DNA of 49,003 nt from Bacillus sp. AFS029637 (GCF_002584985.1 NZ_NUPZ01000041.1:94459-143461), one strand, 5' to 3'; positions 25,512 through 34,178 are shown, numbered from the stretch's first letter. A program made the numbers and translations. The notes: generated from the letters alone by a model not told the origin.

Positions 25512-26369
25512 ATGCGAAAGAAAATATGGCTTATATGCCTTATACTATTTATTACTATGATTTTCACCTCATGTAATGCAACAAATGCAAATTCGAAAGG
25601 AAAAATTAAACTAGGTGTAACAAGTTGGAAAGAAAACATCGCAACAGCAAACATGTGGAAAGTATTACTAGAACAAAAAGGCTATAAAGTTGAACTCATG
25701 TATTTAGAAAAAGCTGCAATTTGGACTGGAGTCGCTCGTGGTGATGTTGATGCTAATTTAGAAGTATGGCTACCAGTTACGGATAAACCGCTAAACAATC
25801 GTTATAAAGATGACATTGTCTTAAAATCAAAATGGTATGAAGGCACTGGGCTAGGTTTAGTCGTCCCTTCTTATATGAAAAACATAAACAGTATCGAAGA
25901 TTTAAATGCTCATAAAGATGAACTAGATAATAAAATTGTCGGAATCGAACCCGGTAGTAGCCTTATGAATTTAACGAATAATGCGATGAAGGAATATGAT
26001 ATTAAACTAAAACTTGTCCAATCTTCAGAAGCTGCAATGATGAGCGAACTAAAAAAAGCATATACGAAAAAGAAACCAATCGCTGTAACGCTTTGGAATC
26101 CGCATTGGGGCTTTTCAGAATTCAACTTAAAATATTTAAAAGACCCTAAGAAAGTATATGGTGAAAAAGATGACATTTATTACTCCGTTCGTAAAGGTTT
26201 CGAAAAAGATCACCCAGATGTTATAAAATACTTTGATAAATGGAAAATGAATGATGAACAGCTTGGTACGTTAATGGTCATGTTAAATAAAACGAAAGAT
26301 CCAGAAGAAGCTGCGCGAAAGTGGATTAAAAAGAATCAATCGTTAGTTGATGAATGGATAAAAGATTAA
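25512..26369 (+). CDS. opuAC: Glycine betaine-binding lipoprotein of the OpuA-type transporter
   Basis: A 285-residue substrate-binding lipoprotein. The signal peptide ends in the lipobox IFTSC with Cys at residue 21. Aromatic residues expected to form the betaine cage are seen in 'LGVTSWKENIATANMWK' and 'AVTLWNPHWGFSEFNLKYL'. The ATG follows CAGGAGG. It stands divergent from opuAA-opuAB, where the common OpuA order is AA-AB-AC on one strand. A dyad AAGAATGTTT...AAACGTTCTT (25455-25508) brackets the leader. Confidence 0.9.
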   Translation: MRKKIWLICLILFITMIFTSCNATNANSKGKIKLGVTSWKENIATANMWKVLLEQKGYKVELMYLEKAAIWTGVARGDVDANLEVWLPVTDKPLNNRYKDDIVLKSKWYEGTGLGLVVPSYMKNINSIEDLNAHKDELDNKIVGIEPGSSLMNLTNNAMKEYDIKLKLVQSSEAAMMSELKKAYTKKKPIAVTLWNPHWGFSEFNLKYLKDPKKVYGEKDDIYYSVRKGFEKDHPDVIKYFDKWKMNDEQLGTLMVMLNKTKDPEEAARKWIKKNQSLVDEWIKD

Positions 26370-26372
26370 AAA

Positions 26373-26407
26373 GCAGGCTAGAGAATATCCATTACTCTCT
26401 AGCCTGC
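26373..26407. terminator. Bidirectional intrinsic terminator
   Basis: GCAGGCTAGAGA and its exact complement with an 11-base loop, between converging opuAC and clpP; T-rich sequence follows on both strands. Confidence 0.85.
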
Positions 26408-26413
26408 TTCATG

Positions 26414-26995
26414 TTATTTTTTCGCAACAACATCATCTACAATCCCATATTCCTTTGCTTCTTCTGCGGTCATAAAATAATCTCTTTCTGTATCATGGGC
26501 TACTCGTTCAAGTGATTGCCCTGTTTTTTCTGCAATCATTTTATTAATATCATGCTTTAACTTTAATATTCTTTTTGCTGTGATTTCAATTTCCGTTGCC
26601 TGCCCTTGTGCACCACCGAGTGGCTGATGAATCATAATTTCACTGTTAGGCAGCGCAAACCGTTTTCCTTTTGCACCTGATAATAATAACAATGCACCAA
26701 ATGATGCGGCAAATCCCATACAAAGTGTTTGCACATCTGGTTTAATGAGATTCATCGTATCTAATATTGCAAAACCGGCTGTCGTTGAACCGCCTGGGCT
26801 ATTGATGTATAAATATATATCTTTTTCTGCATCTTCTGCTTCTAAAAATAATAATTGGGCTACGACACTACTCGCTACTTGATCATTAATTTCTGAACCG
26901 ATTATAATAATTCGGTCTTTTAATAACCTTGAATATATATCATAGGAACGTTCTCCTAATTTCGTTTGTTCTACAACATATGGAATTGCATTCAT
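26414..26995 (-). CDS. clpP: ATP-dependent Clp protease proteolytic subunit (second-type paralogue)
   Basis: A 193-residue ClpP. The catalytic triad is visible: S98 in '[15 protein letters not shown]', H123 in '[10 protein letters not shown]' and D172 in 'TERDYFM'. The active-site serine region (GFAASFGA) differs from the housekeeping type (GMAASMGA), so this is probably a secondary ClpP. The ATG at 26995 is behind GGAGGG. It follows the sigma-factor gene after a 21-bp gap (7 bp to the longer frame), so the two genes are almost surely co-transcribed. Confidence 0.93.
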   Translation of the reverse strand: MNAIPYVVEQTKLGERSYDIYSRLLKDRIIIIGSEINDQVASSVVAQLLFLEAEDAEKDIYLYINSPGGSTTAGFAILDTMNLIKPDVQTLCMGFAASFGALLLLSGAKGKRFALPNSEIMIHQPLGGAQGQATEIEITAKRILKLKHDINKMIAEKTGQSLERVAHDTERDYFMTAEEAKEYGIVDDVVAKK

Positions 26996-27016
26996 TTTAA
27001 ATCCCTCCAATAATTG

Positions 27017-27703
27017 TTATGCCGCACAAAGCATACAACTGTAGGAAGAAGGCTTTTTGACACTATATAATAAGACTGGCTGTTTAGATGGTAACTTAGT
27101 AAAATCTATTGTCGGAAGAAGTTTTGTTAACAATTCCGGTCTTTCCTCACGAATAGACGTTACAACAATGTCAATATCATCTGTAAATTCGACTATCTCA
27201 ATCCCTTCTTCACTTACAGTTTTCAGCCTATTTCTACTCCGGAATAAAGAAGCTTTCACTGCACCTTCCGATACAGAACATACTTTAGCGATATCCGCGA
27301 TACTATATTGAAACACATCTTTTAATAATAAAATTGCGGATTGTTGTACATTTAATGAAGATAATACTTTACCTACCATTTCATGCAAATCTGCAATTTT
27401 CTTATGTGGTTCTTCAAAAGTAATTTGTTCTTTTATTTTTTCATGAACTGATTTCAACTTCAGTTGGTCTAACCAACGATTTCTTGCTATTTTATATAAC
27501 AGCGTCATACAAATATCTTTATTTTTATATTTTTGAAGAACTTTACAAACTGTTTCTTGGGCGAGATCTTCTCCGTCCCATTTGTTTTTCGTTAAAAATG
27601 TACAGTACCTTTTTAACTCTCCATATTGCTCAATTAAAAAGTTTATATTTGAATGATTCATATCGATATGATTCTTTAAAACCTGAGTTACTTTTGTGCA
27701 CAA
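27017..27703 (-). CDS. ECF-like RNA polymerase sigma factor with C-terminal extension
   Basis: A sigma-70-family factor of about 228 residues. Region 2 is 'FLIEQYGELKRYCTFLTKNK' and the following WDGEDLAQETV helix; region 4 is 'FQYSIADIAKVCSVSEGAVK' with 'LFRSRNRLK'. No regions 1 or 3 are visible, as in ECF factors. About 60 extra residues follow region 4 and end in 'YSCMLCAA', which contains CxxC and a C-terminal Ala-Ala. The start is TTG 27703 after AAAGGAG. The clpP gene directly follows. No anti-sigma gene is next to it. A CGTAAC-N17-CGTT pair upstream looks like an ECF promoter, which suggests autoregulation. Confidence 0.85.
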   Translation of the reverse strand: MCTKVTQVLKNHIDMNHSNINFLIEQYGELKRYCTFLTKNKWDGEDLAQETVCKVLQKYKNKDICMTLLYKIARNRWLDQLKLKSVHEKIKEQITFEEPHKKIADLHEMVGKVLSSLNVQQSAILLLKDVFQYSIADIAKVCSVSEGAVKASLFRSRNRLKTVSEEGIEIVEFTDDIDIVVTSIREERPELLTKLLPTIDFTKLPSKQPVLLYSVKKPSSYSCMLCAA

Positions 27704-27735
27704 AATAACCACTCCTTTTCAGCGCTTACTTAATA

Positions 27736-27762
27736 AACGATTCCACAAATAAAAAAGTTACG
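27736..27762 (-). promoter_or_regulatory. Candidate ECF-type promoter of the sigma factor-clpP operon
   Basis: On the minus strand CGTAAC (27757-27762), a 17-bp spacer and CGTT (27736-27739) resemble AAC/CGT promoters recognised by ECF sigma factors. The start would fall about 25 nt before the TTG of the sigma gene. Confidence 0.45.
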
Positions 27763-27846
27763 GGGCATATAAAAAAATAATGTTTATGTTCAAGAATTCG
27801 CGGTCATAAATATGTTATGTACAATTTTACGTGAGGAGGAACAAAT

Positions 27847-28167
27847 TTGCCAAAATTAACAATTGAAGGTGCAGGAACGTTTGATGTAAAAGAAGGTACA
27901 AAGTTAGTATTAGCAATTGAAGATAACGGTGTAAATATTCTCCATCGTTGCGGCGGAAAAGCAAGGTGCACAACTTGTAGAGTAGAAATAATAGCAGGTG
28001 ATTTCTGTGAAGCGAGTGCGAATGAAAAAAATGCGATGACGGAAAAAGGGATTGAAGACCATTTACGATTATCTTGTCAAATGCGTGTACATAAAGATTT
28101 AGTCGTTCGTCCGGTACTTACAGTTGAAAATTCCGGTCTTGATGCTGGACCACGACCGGCGGAGTAA
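27847..28167 (+). CDS. 2Fe-2S ferredoxin
   Basis: A 106-residue plant-type [2Fe-2S] ferredoxin. The cluster cysteines are in 'HRCGGKARCTTCRV' (C-x5-C-x2-C, residues about 38-46) and 'LSCQMRV' (about 79). It acts as an electron carrier in the cytoplasm; the partner is unknown. The start is TTG 27847 behind GAGGAGG. rpiA starts only 4 bp after its stop, so they are co-transcribed. Confidence 0.9.
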   Translation: MPKLTIEGAGTFDVKEGTKLVLAIEDNGVNILHRCGGKARCTTCRVEIIAGDFCEASANEKNAMTEKGIEDHLRLSCQMRVHKDLVVRPVLTVENSGLDAGPRPAE

Positions 28168-28171
28168 AATA

Positions 28172-28840
28172 ATGAATTTAAAACAGCTTGCAGGCGAATA
28201 CGCCGCTGACTTTGTACAAGATGGAATGAAAGTTGGGCTTGGTACAGGCTCAACTGTATATTGGATGATACAAAAGTTAGGACAACGTGTACAAGAAGGT
28301 TTATCCATTCAAGCTGTACCTACATCTAAGGAAACTGAAGTATTAGCGCAACAACTAAACATTCCGCTGATTTCGTTAAATGACATACAAACGCTTGACC
28401 TGACAATCGATGGAGCTGATGAAATTGATTCAAATTTACAGCTAATAAAAGGTGGCGGTGGTGCATTACTTCGTGAAAAAATCGTTGCCGCCTCCTCTAA
28501 AGAACTGATTATCATTGTTGATGAATCGAAACTCGTTACGCATTTAGGTACTTTCCCATTGCCTGTTGAAATTGTACCTTTTTCATGGAAACAAACCGAA
28601 AGTAAAATTCAATCTTTAGGGTGTCAAACAACGTTACGTTTAAAAGATAACGATACATTTATAACGGATAACAATAATATGATTATCGATTGTGTATTCC
28701 CTAATCATATATCTAATCCTGCCAATTTACACGATCAATTAAAAATGATTACTGGTGTAGTTGAAACAGGATTGTTTATAAATATGACGAGTAAAGCGAT
28801 TATTGGAACAGAAAACGGCATAAAAGAGTTAAAAGGCTGA
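28172..28840 (+). CDS. rpiA: Ribose-5-phosphate isomerase A
   Basis: A 222-residue RpiA of the pentose phosphate pathway (ribose-5-P to ribulose-5-P). Signatures are 'KVGLGTGSTVYWMIQKLG', 'LDLTIDGADEIDSNLQLIKG' and the catalytic Glu in 'GGGGALLREKIVAASS'. The ATG at 28172 follows GGAG; the longer frame from 28124 overlaps the ferredoxin gene. Its stop codon is inside the terminator stem. Confidence 0.94.
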   Translation: MNLKQLAGEYAADFVQDGMKVGLGTGSTVYWMIQKLGQRVQEGLSIQAVPTSKETEVLAQQLNIPLISLNDIQTLDLTIDGADEIDSNLQLIKGGGGALLREKIVAASSKELIIIVDESKLVTHLGTFPLPVEIVPFSWKQTESKIQSLGCQTTLRLKDNDTFITDNNNMIIDCVFPNHISNPANLHDQLKMITGVVETGLFINMTSKAIIGTENGIKELKG

Positions 28841-28860
28841 CTTATAAAAGTCAGCCTTTT
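28831..28860 (+). terminator. Intrinsic terminator at the rpiA stop
   Basis: AAAAGGCTGACTT and complement, 4-base loop, T-tail. The TGA stop of rpiA is within the first arm. Confidence 0.87.
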
Positions 28861-28930
28861 TCTACTATTACGTTACAATATGATATACTATGAAAACACA
28901 TTCATATCGCACTAGAAAGGGCTGAATATT

Positions 28931-29365
28931 TTGCAATCCAAACTCATAACAGAACTTACAGATTTAGAAATCGCCTTTCATATTCGAAAAGAAGTATTTG
29001 TAAAAGAACAAGGTGTTCCTCTTGCAGATGAATTCGATACATTTGATCAAATTGGTGAAGAATGTAAACATATTTTAGTTTATTATAACGAGCTTCCTGT
29101 AGGTACAGGTCGTATGCGATTTGTTGACGGTGCTGGAAAATTAGAGCGCATTTGTATTTTAAAAGACTATCGTAAATATGGACTAGGAAAAGTAATCATT
29201 CAAGCATTAGAAGAGATTGCTCGAAACAAAGAAGCAACAAAAGTGAAATTACATGGTCAAACACAAGCGGAAGGATTTTATGGGAAATTAGGCTATCAAA
29301 CTTCTTCTGATGTGTTTATGGAAGATGGTATTCCTCATATACTTATGATTAAAGAATTGTCGTAA
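28931..29365 (+). CDS. GNAT-family N-acetyltransferase (ElaA-like)
   Basis: A 144-residue GNAT protein. The N-terminal 'AFHIRKEVFVKEQGVPLADE' followed by 'FDQIGEECKHILVYY' is the ElaA/YjcF-like opening, and the acetyl-CoA loop is 'ILKDYRKYGLGKVIIQALEE'. Substrate unknown. The start is TTG 28931 after AAAGGGCTG. Single gene with a long terminator. Confidence 0.9.
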   Translation: MQSKLITELTDLEIAFHIRKEVFVKEQGVPLADEFDTFDQIGEECKHILVYYNELPVGTGRMRFVDGAGKLERICILKDYRKYGLGKVIIQALEEIARNKEATKVKLHGQTQAEGFYGKLGYQTSSDVFMEDGIPHILMIKELS

Positions 29366-29368
29366 TAA

Positions 29369-29415
29369 AAAGGGTATTATATGAATCTGCATTATGGATT
29401 CGTATAATACCCTTT
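29369..29415 (+). terminator. Intrinsic terminator after ElaA-like gene
   Basis: A 19-bp stem (AAAGGGTATTATATGAATC with its complement, one G-U pair) and a 9-base loop. It also closes the minus-strand ABC exporter region that comes towards it. Confidence 0.85.
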
Positions 29416-29507
29416 CTGTAGCCTATTCGTTTGTTTCATAAAACTTATCATATTCTTCACTGTAATAGATTTTAAATTTCCCTATTAAGCTTGCATCGAT
29501 TTGTGAA

Positions 29508-31232
29508 TTATTGTCTTTCAAATTGCTGTTTAATAACTTTTTGATAATACCCATGATTACTTAATAACTCATCATGAGTTCCAAAACCTGTAATTCTACC
29601 ATTTTGTAATACAATAATTTAATCAGCATCTACTATAGTAGACAACCTATGTGCTATTACAAAAGTTGTTTGTTTATGAATTAATGTGTTTATAGCCTTT
29701 TGTACTTGTTTTTCTGAATCAGAATCTAGATTTGCTGTAGCCTCATCTAATAACAGGAAATCAGCATCACGCATTAATGCTCTAGCTATTGCAATACGTT
29801 GTTTTTGTCCACCTGAAAGTTGATTACCTCTTTCTCCTACCTCCGTATTATAACCATCCGATAAACCAGCAATAAATTCATGTGCATTTGCAAATGCTGC
29901 AATCTCTATCAATTTATCATCTGTAACCTTATCATTTTTTCCATATAAAATATTATCTCTAATTGTACCTGAAAAAATTGGAGTATCTTGCGAAACATAA
30001 CTAAATTTCTGTCTCCATTCTTCTACATCTATATTTTTATAAGATACATCATCTAATAAAATATCTCCATTAGTTGGATCATAAAACCTTTCTATTAACG
30101 AAAATACCGTACTTTTTCCAGAACCACTTGGTCCAACTAGTGCTGTCAAAGAACCTTTTTTAATTTTAAAAGAAATGTCTTCAATAACATTCTCTTTTTC
30201 ATCATATCTAAAAGAAACATCTTTAAACTCTAATTGTGTTGGAGATCCAATACATGCATTAGTAACAACTTGAACTTCCTCTTCTTCTTCTAATATTTCA
30301 AATAACCTTTTCATAGACCCTTTTGCCTCTTGAAAACTCGTTAAAAAATGATTCATTTGTATAAAGGGAGACATAATTTGAAACAAATACAATAAAAACG
30401 CTACTAACTCACCAGAACTAATAAGACCTTGATCTACTCTCCAGGCACCAAAACCTATTACACCAATTAAAACTATAGTAGTAAATGTCCCTAAAACTGG
30501 AGTTAATATAGAATTAAGTTTAGCCCTCTTTATTCCATTCTTATAAAGAAATTCAAAATGTTTTTTTCCATTTTCCGTTTCTTTCAATTCAGTATTATAA
30601 GATTTCACAAGCTTTATTTCAGAAAGGGTCTGTGATAAATAAGCCGTCAACTGAGACATTTTATTTTGTTCTTGAAAAGAAAGATCATATACCTTCTCTC
30701 CCAAAGGAATTACAATAAAAAGGGTTATCGGTACTACTAAAATCAAAACCAATGTCATTGGAACATCTAACGTAAATAAAATAATTAAAGAAAGTATTAA
30801 CGTTATACAACTCGTGATTAAATCAACAATTTCAGATGAAATAATATTCACTATTGCAGTAGTATCACTAGTTATTCTACTTACCATCTCACCAGATTTA
30901 TTATCATTGTAATATTTTACAGGTAATTTTAAAAACTTCTCCCAAAGTTTTTCACGCAAGTTTTTCACTATTTCCTCCCCTACTTTAGATAGTAGATAAA
31001 GAGAAAAAGCTGAAAAAATTATTTCTAAAATTAACAAAATAGAAATTTGACTTATTAAACCAAAAGATATACCATTTGAAAGTTCATCCATTATATCCTT
31101 TATTAATAAAGGTATGATCAATGAAATTACACTTGAAACAATAGATAATATTAATCCTGAGATAAAATGAATTTTAGAAGGATTAGTTATCTTCCACATT
31201 TTCTTTATTGAAAAATTATTTTCCTCTTCCAT
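29508..31232 (-). pseudogene. ABC exporter (BmrA-like) with premature TAA near the C-terminus
   Basis: Fused membrane-ATPase half-transporter. About six helices fill residues 20-310. The ATPase domain has Walker A 'LVGPSGSGKSTVFSLI', signature 'LSGGQKQRIAIARALMRDAD', Walker B 'FLLLDEATANLDS' and the H-loop 'VIAHRLSTIVDAD'. At 29619-29621 a TAA stands where homologues have Lys (D-A-D-K-I-I-V-L); the frame then continues for 36 codons ('IIVLQNGRITGFGTHDELL' and on) to the natural stop at 29508. The intact length would be 574 residues. The open part, 537 residues, keeps all catalytic motifs but lacks the last ATPase strands, so it is probably inactive. Start ATG behind AAAGGAG. Confidence 0.85.
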
Positions 31233-31395
31233 ATTCTTATTACTCCTTTACATCGTTTAATTTAAATAGTATTTCAATATGATAATACAATTTTAAAAAC
31301 CACAAAATACCATTTTATCATTATAAAGCGAAATATGGAATGATTACAGGACTTCAATTTTTCATCTTACTATTAAGAATTTTTGTTTTATATTC

Positions 31396-31427
31396 AAAAA
31401 AGTGGTGATTTAAATGGCTAACACCAC
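31396..31427 (-). promoter_or_regulatory. Terminator-like hairpin in the leader of the ABC exporter gene
   Basis: On the minus strand GTGGTG, a 14-base loop, CACCAC and six T's lie about 165 bp before the exporter ATG and past the glycosyltransferase terminator. This could be an attenuator. An alternative partner (ATTTAAG...AATGG against CCATTTAAAT) lies just upstream. The rest of the 321-bp gap shows no gene. Confidence 0.35.
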
Positions 31428-31501
31428 CCATCCATTAACTTAAATGAGTGTAATTCTCCACTTTATATAACACGAAACTGTTAATATATTTATAAAAAAA
31501 T

Positions 31502-31523
31502 GCCTATACCATGTAGTATAGAC
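31502..31523 (-). terminator. Intrinsic terminator after the glycosyltransferase gene
   Basis: GTCTATAC / GTATAGGC (one G-U type mismatch) with a 6-base loop and a T-run on the minus strand, 30 bp after the stop. Confidence 0.75.
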
Positions 31524-31553
31524 ACTTGTTTTTATATAAAATTTAACTTTGAA

Positions 31554-32756
31554 TTAAATATCATATTTACTTTTAAACTTTAAAATCTCATCAACCGCTT
31601 GCTTATAACCACCTGATTTTCGGAAAGACTCCTTCATATTTAAAGCAGCTTCTGTAAATGAAGGAGTCTTTAATACTAGCTCTACACTTTCACGTAGTTG
31701 CTCCTCGGTTAATTCTTTCATATGTAATTTAACTCCTGCTCCAAGATCTGCTACTTGCTTTGCGATTACTGGCTGATCTGCACTTTGCGGAATTACAACT
31801 AGTGGAACCCCGTTATATAATCCTTCATGCGTACTATTCATCCCACCATGTGTAATAAATAATTTCGTATATGTTAGAAGTTCAGTTTGTGGTACATAAT
31901 TTTTCACAATGAAGTTTTTCGGAATATCACCTAAATCACTTATTTTCGTTTTATTGCCCACGGACATAACTATTGTATGCTCACTATTTTCAAACGTCTT
32001 AATACAAAGTTTATAAAAATCAAGCGCTTCATTAAAAACAGTACCTAGAGAAATATAAATCAGGCTTTTTTCTTCAATTGAAGTAAAATCAAAGTCTTCA
32101 TTTTTTACTTGTGCAGAAATAGATGGGCCTACAAATTTATATGTTTCATCAAACGTATCACCAAAAGGTTGGAACTCCTTAATTGTACACACAATAGTGA
32201 GTGGTGCTGGATTACAAAAAACTTCATATGGTGATTTTATTTCAACACCATATTTCTCTGCAATTCCTTTTGTTAAGTTTTGAAAATCATTATGTATTCT
32301 ATCCTGAATTTCCAGCGGGATATTTTTAGAAAGATGGTCTAACATTTGTTTAAATGATTTTTCATCCTGTGCAAAAGATGTGCATGAATTAATTGCTGGA
32401 AGTTTAAGAATTTGAGCAATTAGATGGCCCGATCCAAACATAGAATCATGAATCATATAGTCAAAATGCTCTCCTTCAATTTGTTCAAGAACACTTGGTA
32501 TTACAATATCCGCTGTATGTAGAAGGCCATTAATTCTTTCTTGTAAATAATTTCGGCCACCGGAAAGAAACGCTTTTAAAAATTTTTGATCATCAATCGT
32601 TCGTACAGTAGCACCTGTCTTCTCAATACGCTCCCTGAAAGCTTCTATTGAAAAATAAACGACCTCTTCACCACGGGAAATCAGTTCCTCTACACCTTGT
32701 AATGTTGGATTTATATGTCCTTCTGATCCAGCGTTAATGAATAAAACTTTAGCCAT
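31554..32756 (-). CDS. Macrolide-type UDP-glycosyltransferase (MGT/YjiC-like)
   Basis: A 400-residue GT1-family glycosyltransferase. The N-terminal domain starts 'MAKVLFINAGSEGHINPTLQ', the acceptor-side opening of the MGT/YjiC group. The C-terminal donor-binding motif is 'FITHGGMNSTHEGLYNGVPL', then VVIPQSADQ. These enzymes glycosylate macrolides, flavonoids or other small hydrophobic molecules; the natural acceptor is unknown. The ATG at 32756 follows AAGGAG. The formylglycine-enzyme-like gene starts 53 bp upstream in the same direction. Confidence 0.92.
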   Translation of the reverse strand: MAKVLFINAGSEGHINPTLQGVEELISRGEEVVYFSIEAFRERIEKTGATVRTIDDQKFLKAFLSGGRNYLQERINGLLHTADIVIPSVLEQIEGEHFDYMIHDSMFGSGHLIAQILKLPAINSCTSFAQDEKSFKQMLDHLSKNIPLEIQDRIHNDFQNLTKGIAEKYGVEIKSPYEVFCNPAPLTIVCTIKEFQPFGDTFDETYKFVGPSISAQVKNEDFDFTSIEEKSLIYISLGTVFNEALDFYKLCIKTFENSEHTIVMSVGNKTKISDLGDIPKNFIVKNYVPQTELLTYTKLFITHGGMNSTHEGLYNGVPLVVIPQSADQPVIAKQVADLGAGVKLHMKELTEEQLRESVELVLKTPSFTEAALNMKESFRKSGGYKQAVDEILKFKSKYDI

Positions 32757-32809
32757 TAAATACACTCCTTAAGTTAAATCATTTCCATATTCTTTGTTTC
32801 ATTCTCCTG

Positions 32810-33490
32810 CTAAATTGACCTCACAAGCCTAAAACCAAGATCATCTATATGAAATGTAGGGTGGCTACGCCGGCGACAAGTAGCCCCACACCCTCTGGCT
32901 GCTTCAGCCCAACTACCACCACGAAAAATCCGGTACGATCCGTATACTTTTTCATCATACAAATCATAGCACCATTCCCAAACGTTACCTAACATATCGT
33001 ATAGTCCCCATGCATTTGGTTCCTTTTTACCGACGTCATGAATTTGTCCACTTGAATTCTCATTATACCATGCTATTTCCTGAAGTTCCCCATACGTATA
33101 TCCCGTTGTCCCTGCTTTACATGCATATTGCCACTCAGCTTCAGAAGGTAATCGGTAGCCGTTGGACTCTACATTACAACTAACCTTTTGGTCGTCATCA
33201 CTAATGGAATAATACTCTGTTAATCCCGCTTTTTTAGAAAGTAAATTACAAAAGGCAATTGCATCATTCCATGAAATATTTACAACTGGTTTATGATTAT
33301 CTTTATTATTATTTGCTGTACTATTCGTAATAGCATAATATGTTTCCATCGTCACAACATACTTTGCAAGAAGAAATGGTTTAATTTGAACTTGCCATTC
33401 TTTTTTTATTCGATCATCTCTTAATACTACCTCTCCTGCTGGAATATTAATCATTAATGAATCGACCATTTGAATTAAATCGTTATCCAT
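32810..33490 (-). CDS. Formylglycine-generating-enzyme (SUMF1)-family protein
   Basis: A 226-residue FGE-sulfatase-domain protein. Typical features are 'PVVNISWNDAIAFCNLLSKK', 'YRLPSEAEWQYACKAGTTGY', 'NAWGLYDMLGNVWEWCYDLY' and 'RIFRGGSWAEAARGCGATCR' with a final 'GFRLVRS'. Members may oxidise a Cys of a sulfatase, act as C-type-lectin-like binding modules or modify small molecules. No sulfatase gene is nearby, so the substrate is open. Its pairing with a glycosyltransferase suggests a role in modifying a small molecule, which is inference. Confidence 0.88.
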   Translation of the reverse strand: MDNDLIQMVDSLMINIPAGEVVLRDDRIKKEWQVQIKPFLLAKYVVTMETYYAITNSTANNNKDNHKPVVNISWNDAIAFCNLLSKKAGLTEYYSISDDDQKVSCNVESNGYRLPSEAEWQYACKAGTTGYTYGELQEIAWYNENSSGQIHDVGKKEPNAWGLYDMLGNVWEWCYDLYDEKVYGSYRIFRGGSWAEAARGCGATCRRRSHPTFHIDDLGFRLVRSI

Positions 33491-33589
33491 TTTCTATTCC
33501 TCCAAACATTCATTTTACATAGATTAATAATGATGTACTCATAACAATATGCAATTTGTAGAAAATATTAAATTTTTCATAATAAAAAA

Positions 33590-33613
33590 CGATTAGTTTT
33601 ATTAAACTAATCG
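33590..33613 (-). terminator. Intrinsic terminator after flaR-like gene
   Basis: CGATTAGTTT and its complement, a 4-base loop and a T-run on the minus strand, 36 bp past the stop. Confidence 0.82.
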
Positions 33614-33648
33614 GTAATATCCACAAAGGTTTGTTACGTCACAATCTA

Positions 33649-34155
33649 TTATTGTATGTGATTTAAAAACTTCCGAACCTCATTTGGAGATTTTAAAACA
33701 ATTACCTTTTTTTCTTCCGAAAATTGCTCTAATGCTTTTAAAATTGTAGGTCGTTTTGCATTAGGATATTCCCATATCCATTTGAAAAATTGCAAATCAA
33801 ACCTTTCTTCACATCCCGCGCCCATATCTGGTCTTGTTTTATTTCGATACTGGATCATCCTTTTAAAAGCGCGATAAATACAAATTGTTCTATGAATATC
33901 AAGGAAGATAATTGTGTCCGCTGCATTCAGTCTTATATCCATCGTCCTACCGTAATTCCCATCAATAATCCACTTCTCATCTTTAATTAAGTTTTTTTGA
34001 ACTGTTATTTGTTCTTCTCTCGGAACACCTTCCCAATTCGGTTTCCAAAATAGTGCATCAAGATGATGCACCTTAATATTTAGTTTATTTCCTAACTGCT
34101 TTGCCAATGTAGATTTTCCTGAACCACCAGAACCAATTAATATTATTTTTTTCAT
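33649..34155 (-). CDS. P-loop kinase of the FlaR (DNA topology modulation) type
   Basis: A 168-residue small P-loop NTPase. Walker A is GSGGSGKST at residues 8-16, followed by 'KVHHLDALFWKPNWEGVPRE' and 'WIIDGNYGRTMDIRL', the pattern annotated as DNA topology modulation protein FlaR; the family resembles adenylate kinase-type enzymes, and its real substrate is not established. The ATG is behind AAAAGGGGG. Same strand and 23 bp after the DUF2809 gene, so probably in one operon with it. Confidence 0.88.
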   Translation of the reverse strand: MKKIILIGSGGSGKSTLAKQLGNKLNIKVHHLDALFWKPNWEGVPREEQITVQKNLIKDEKWIIDGNYGRTMDIRLNAADTIIFLDIHRTICIYRAFKRMIQYRNKTRPDMGAGCEERFDLQFFKWIWEYPNAKRPTILKALEQFSEEKKVIVLKSPNEVRKFLNHIQ

Positions 34156-34178
34156 AAAGGCCCCCTTTTACAAACCTC

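Noticed and set aside
31414-31443. Nine-codon plus-strand frame as a leader peptide
   Set aside because: Both neighbouring genes are on the minus strand, so a plus-strand leader would have no gene to control; the sequence is better explained by the minus-strand hairpin.
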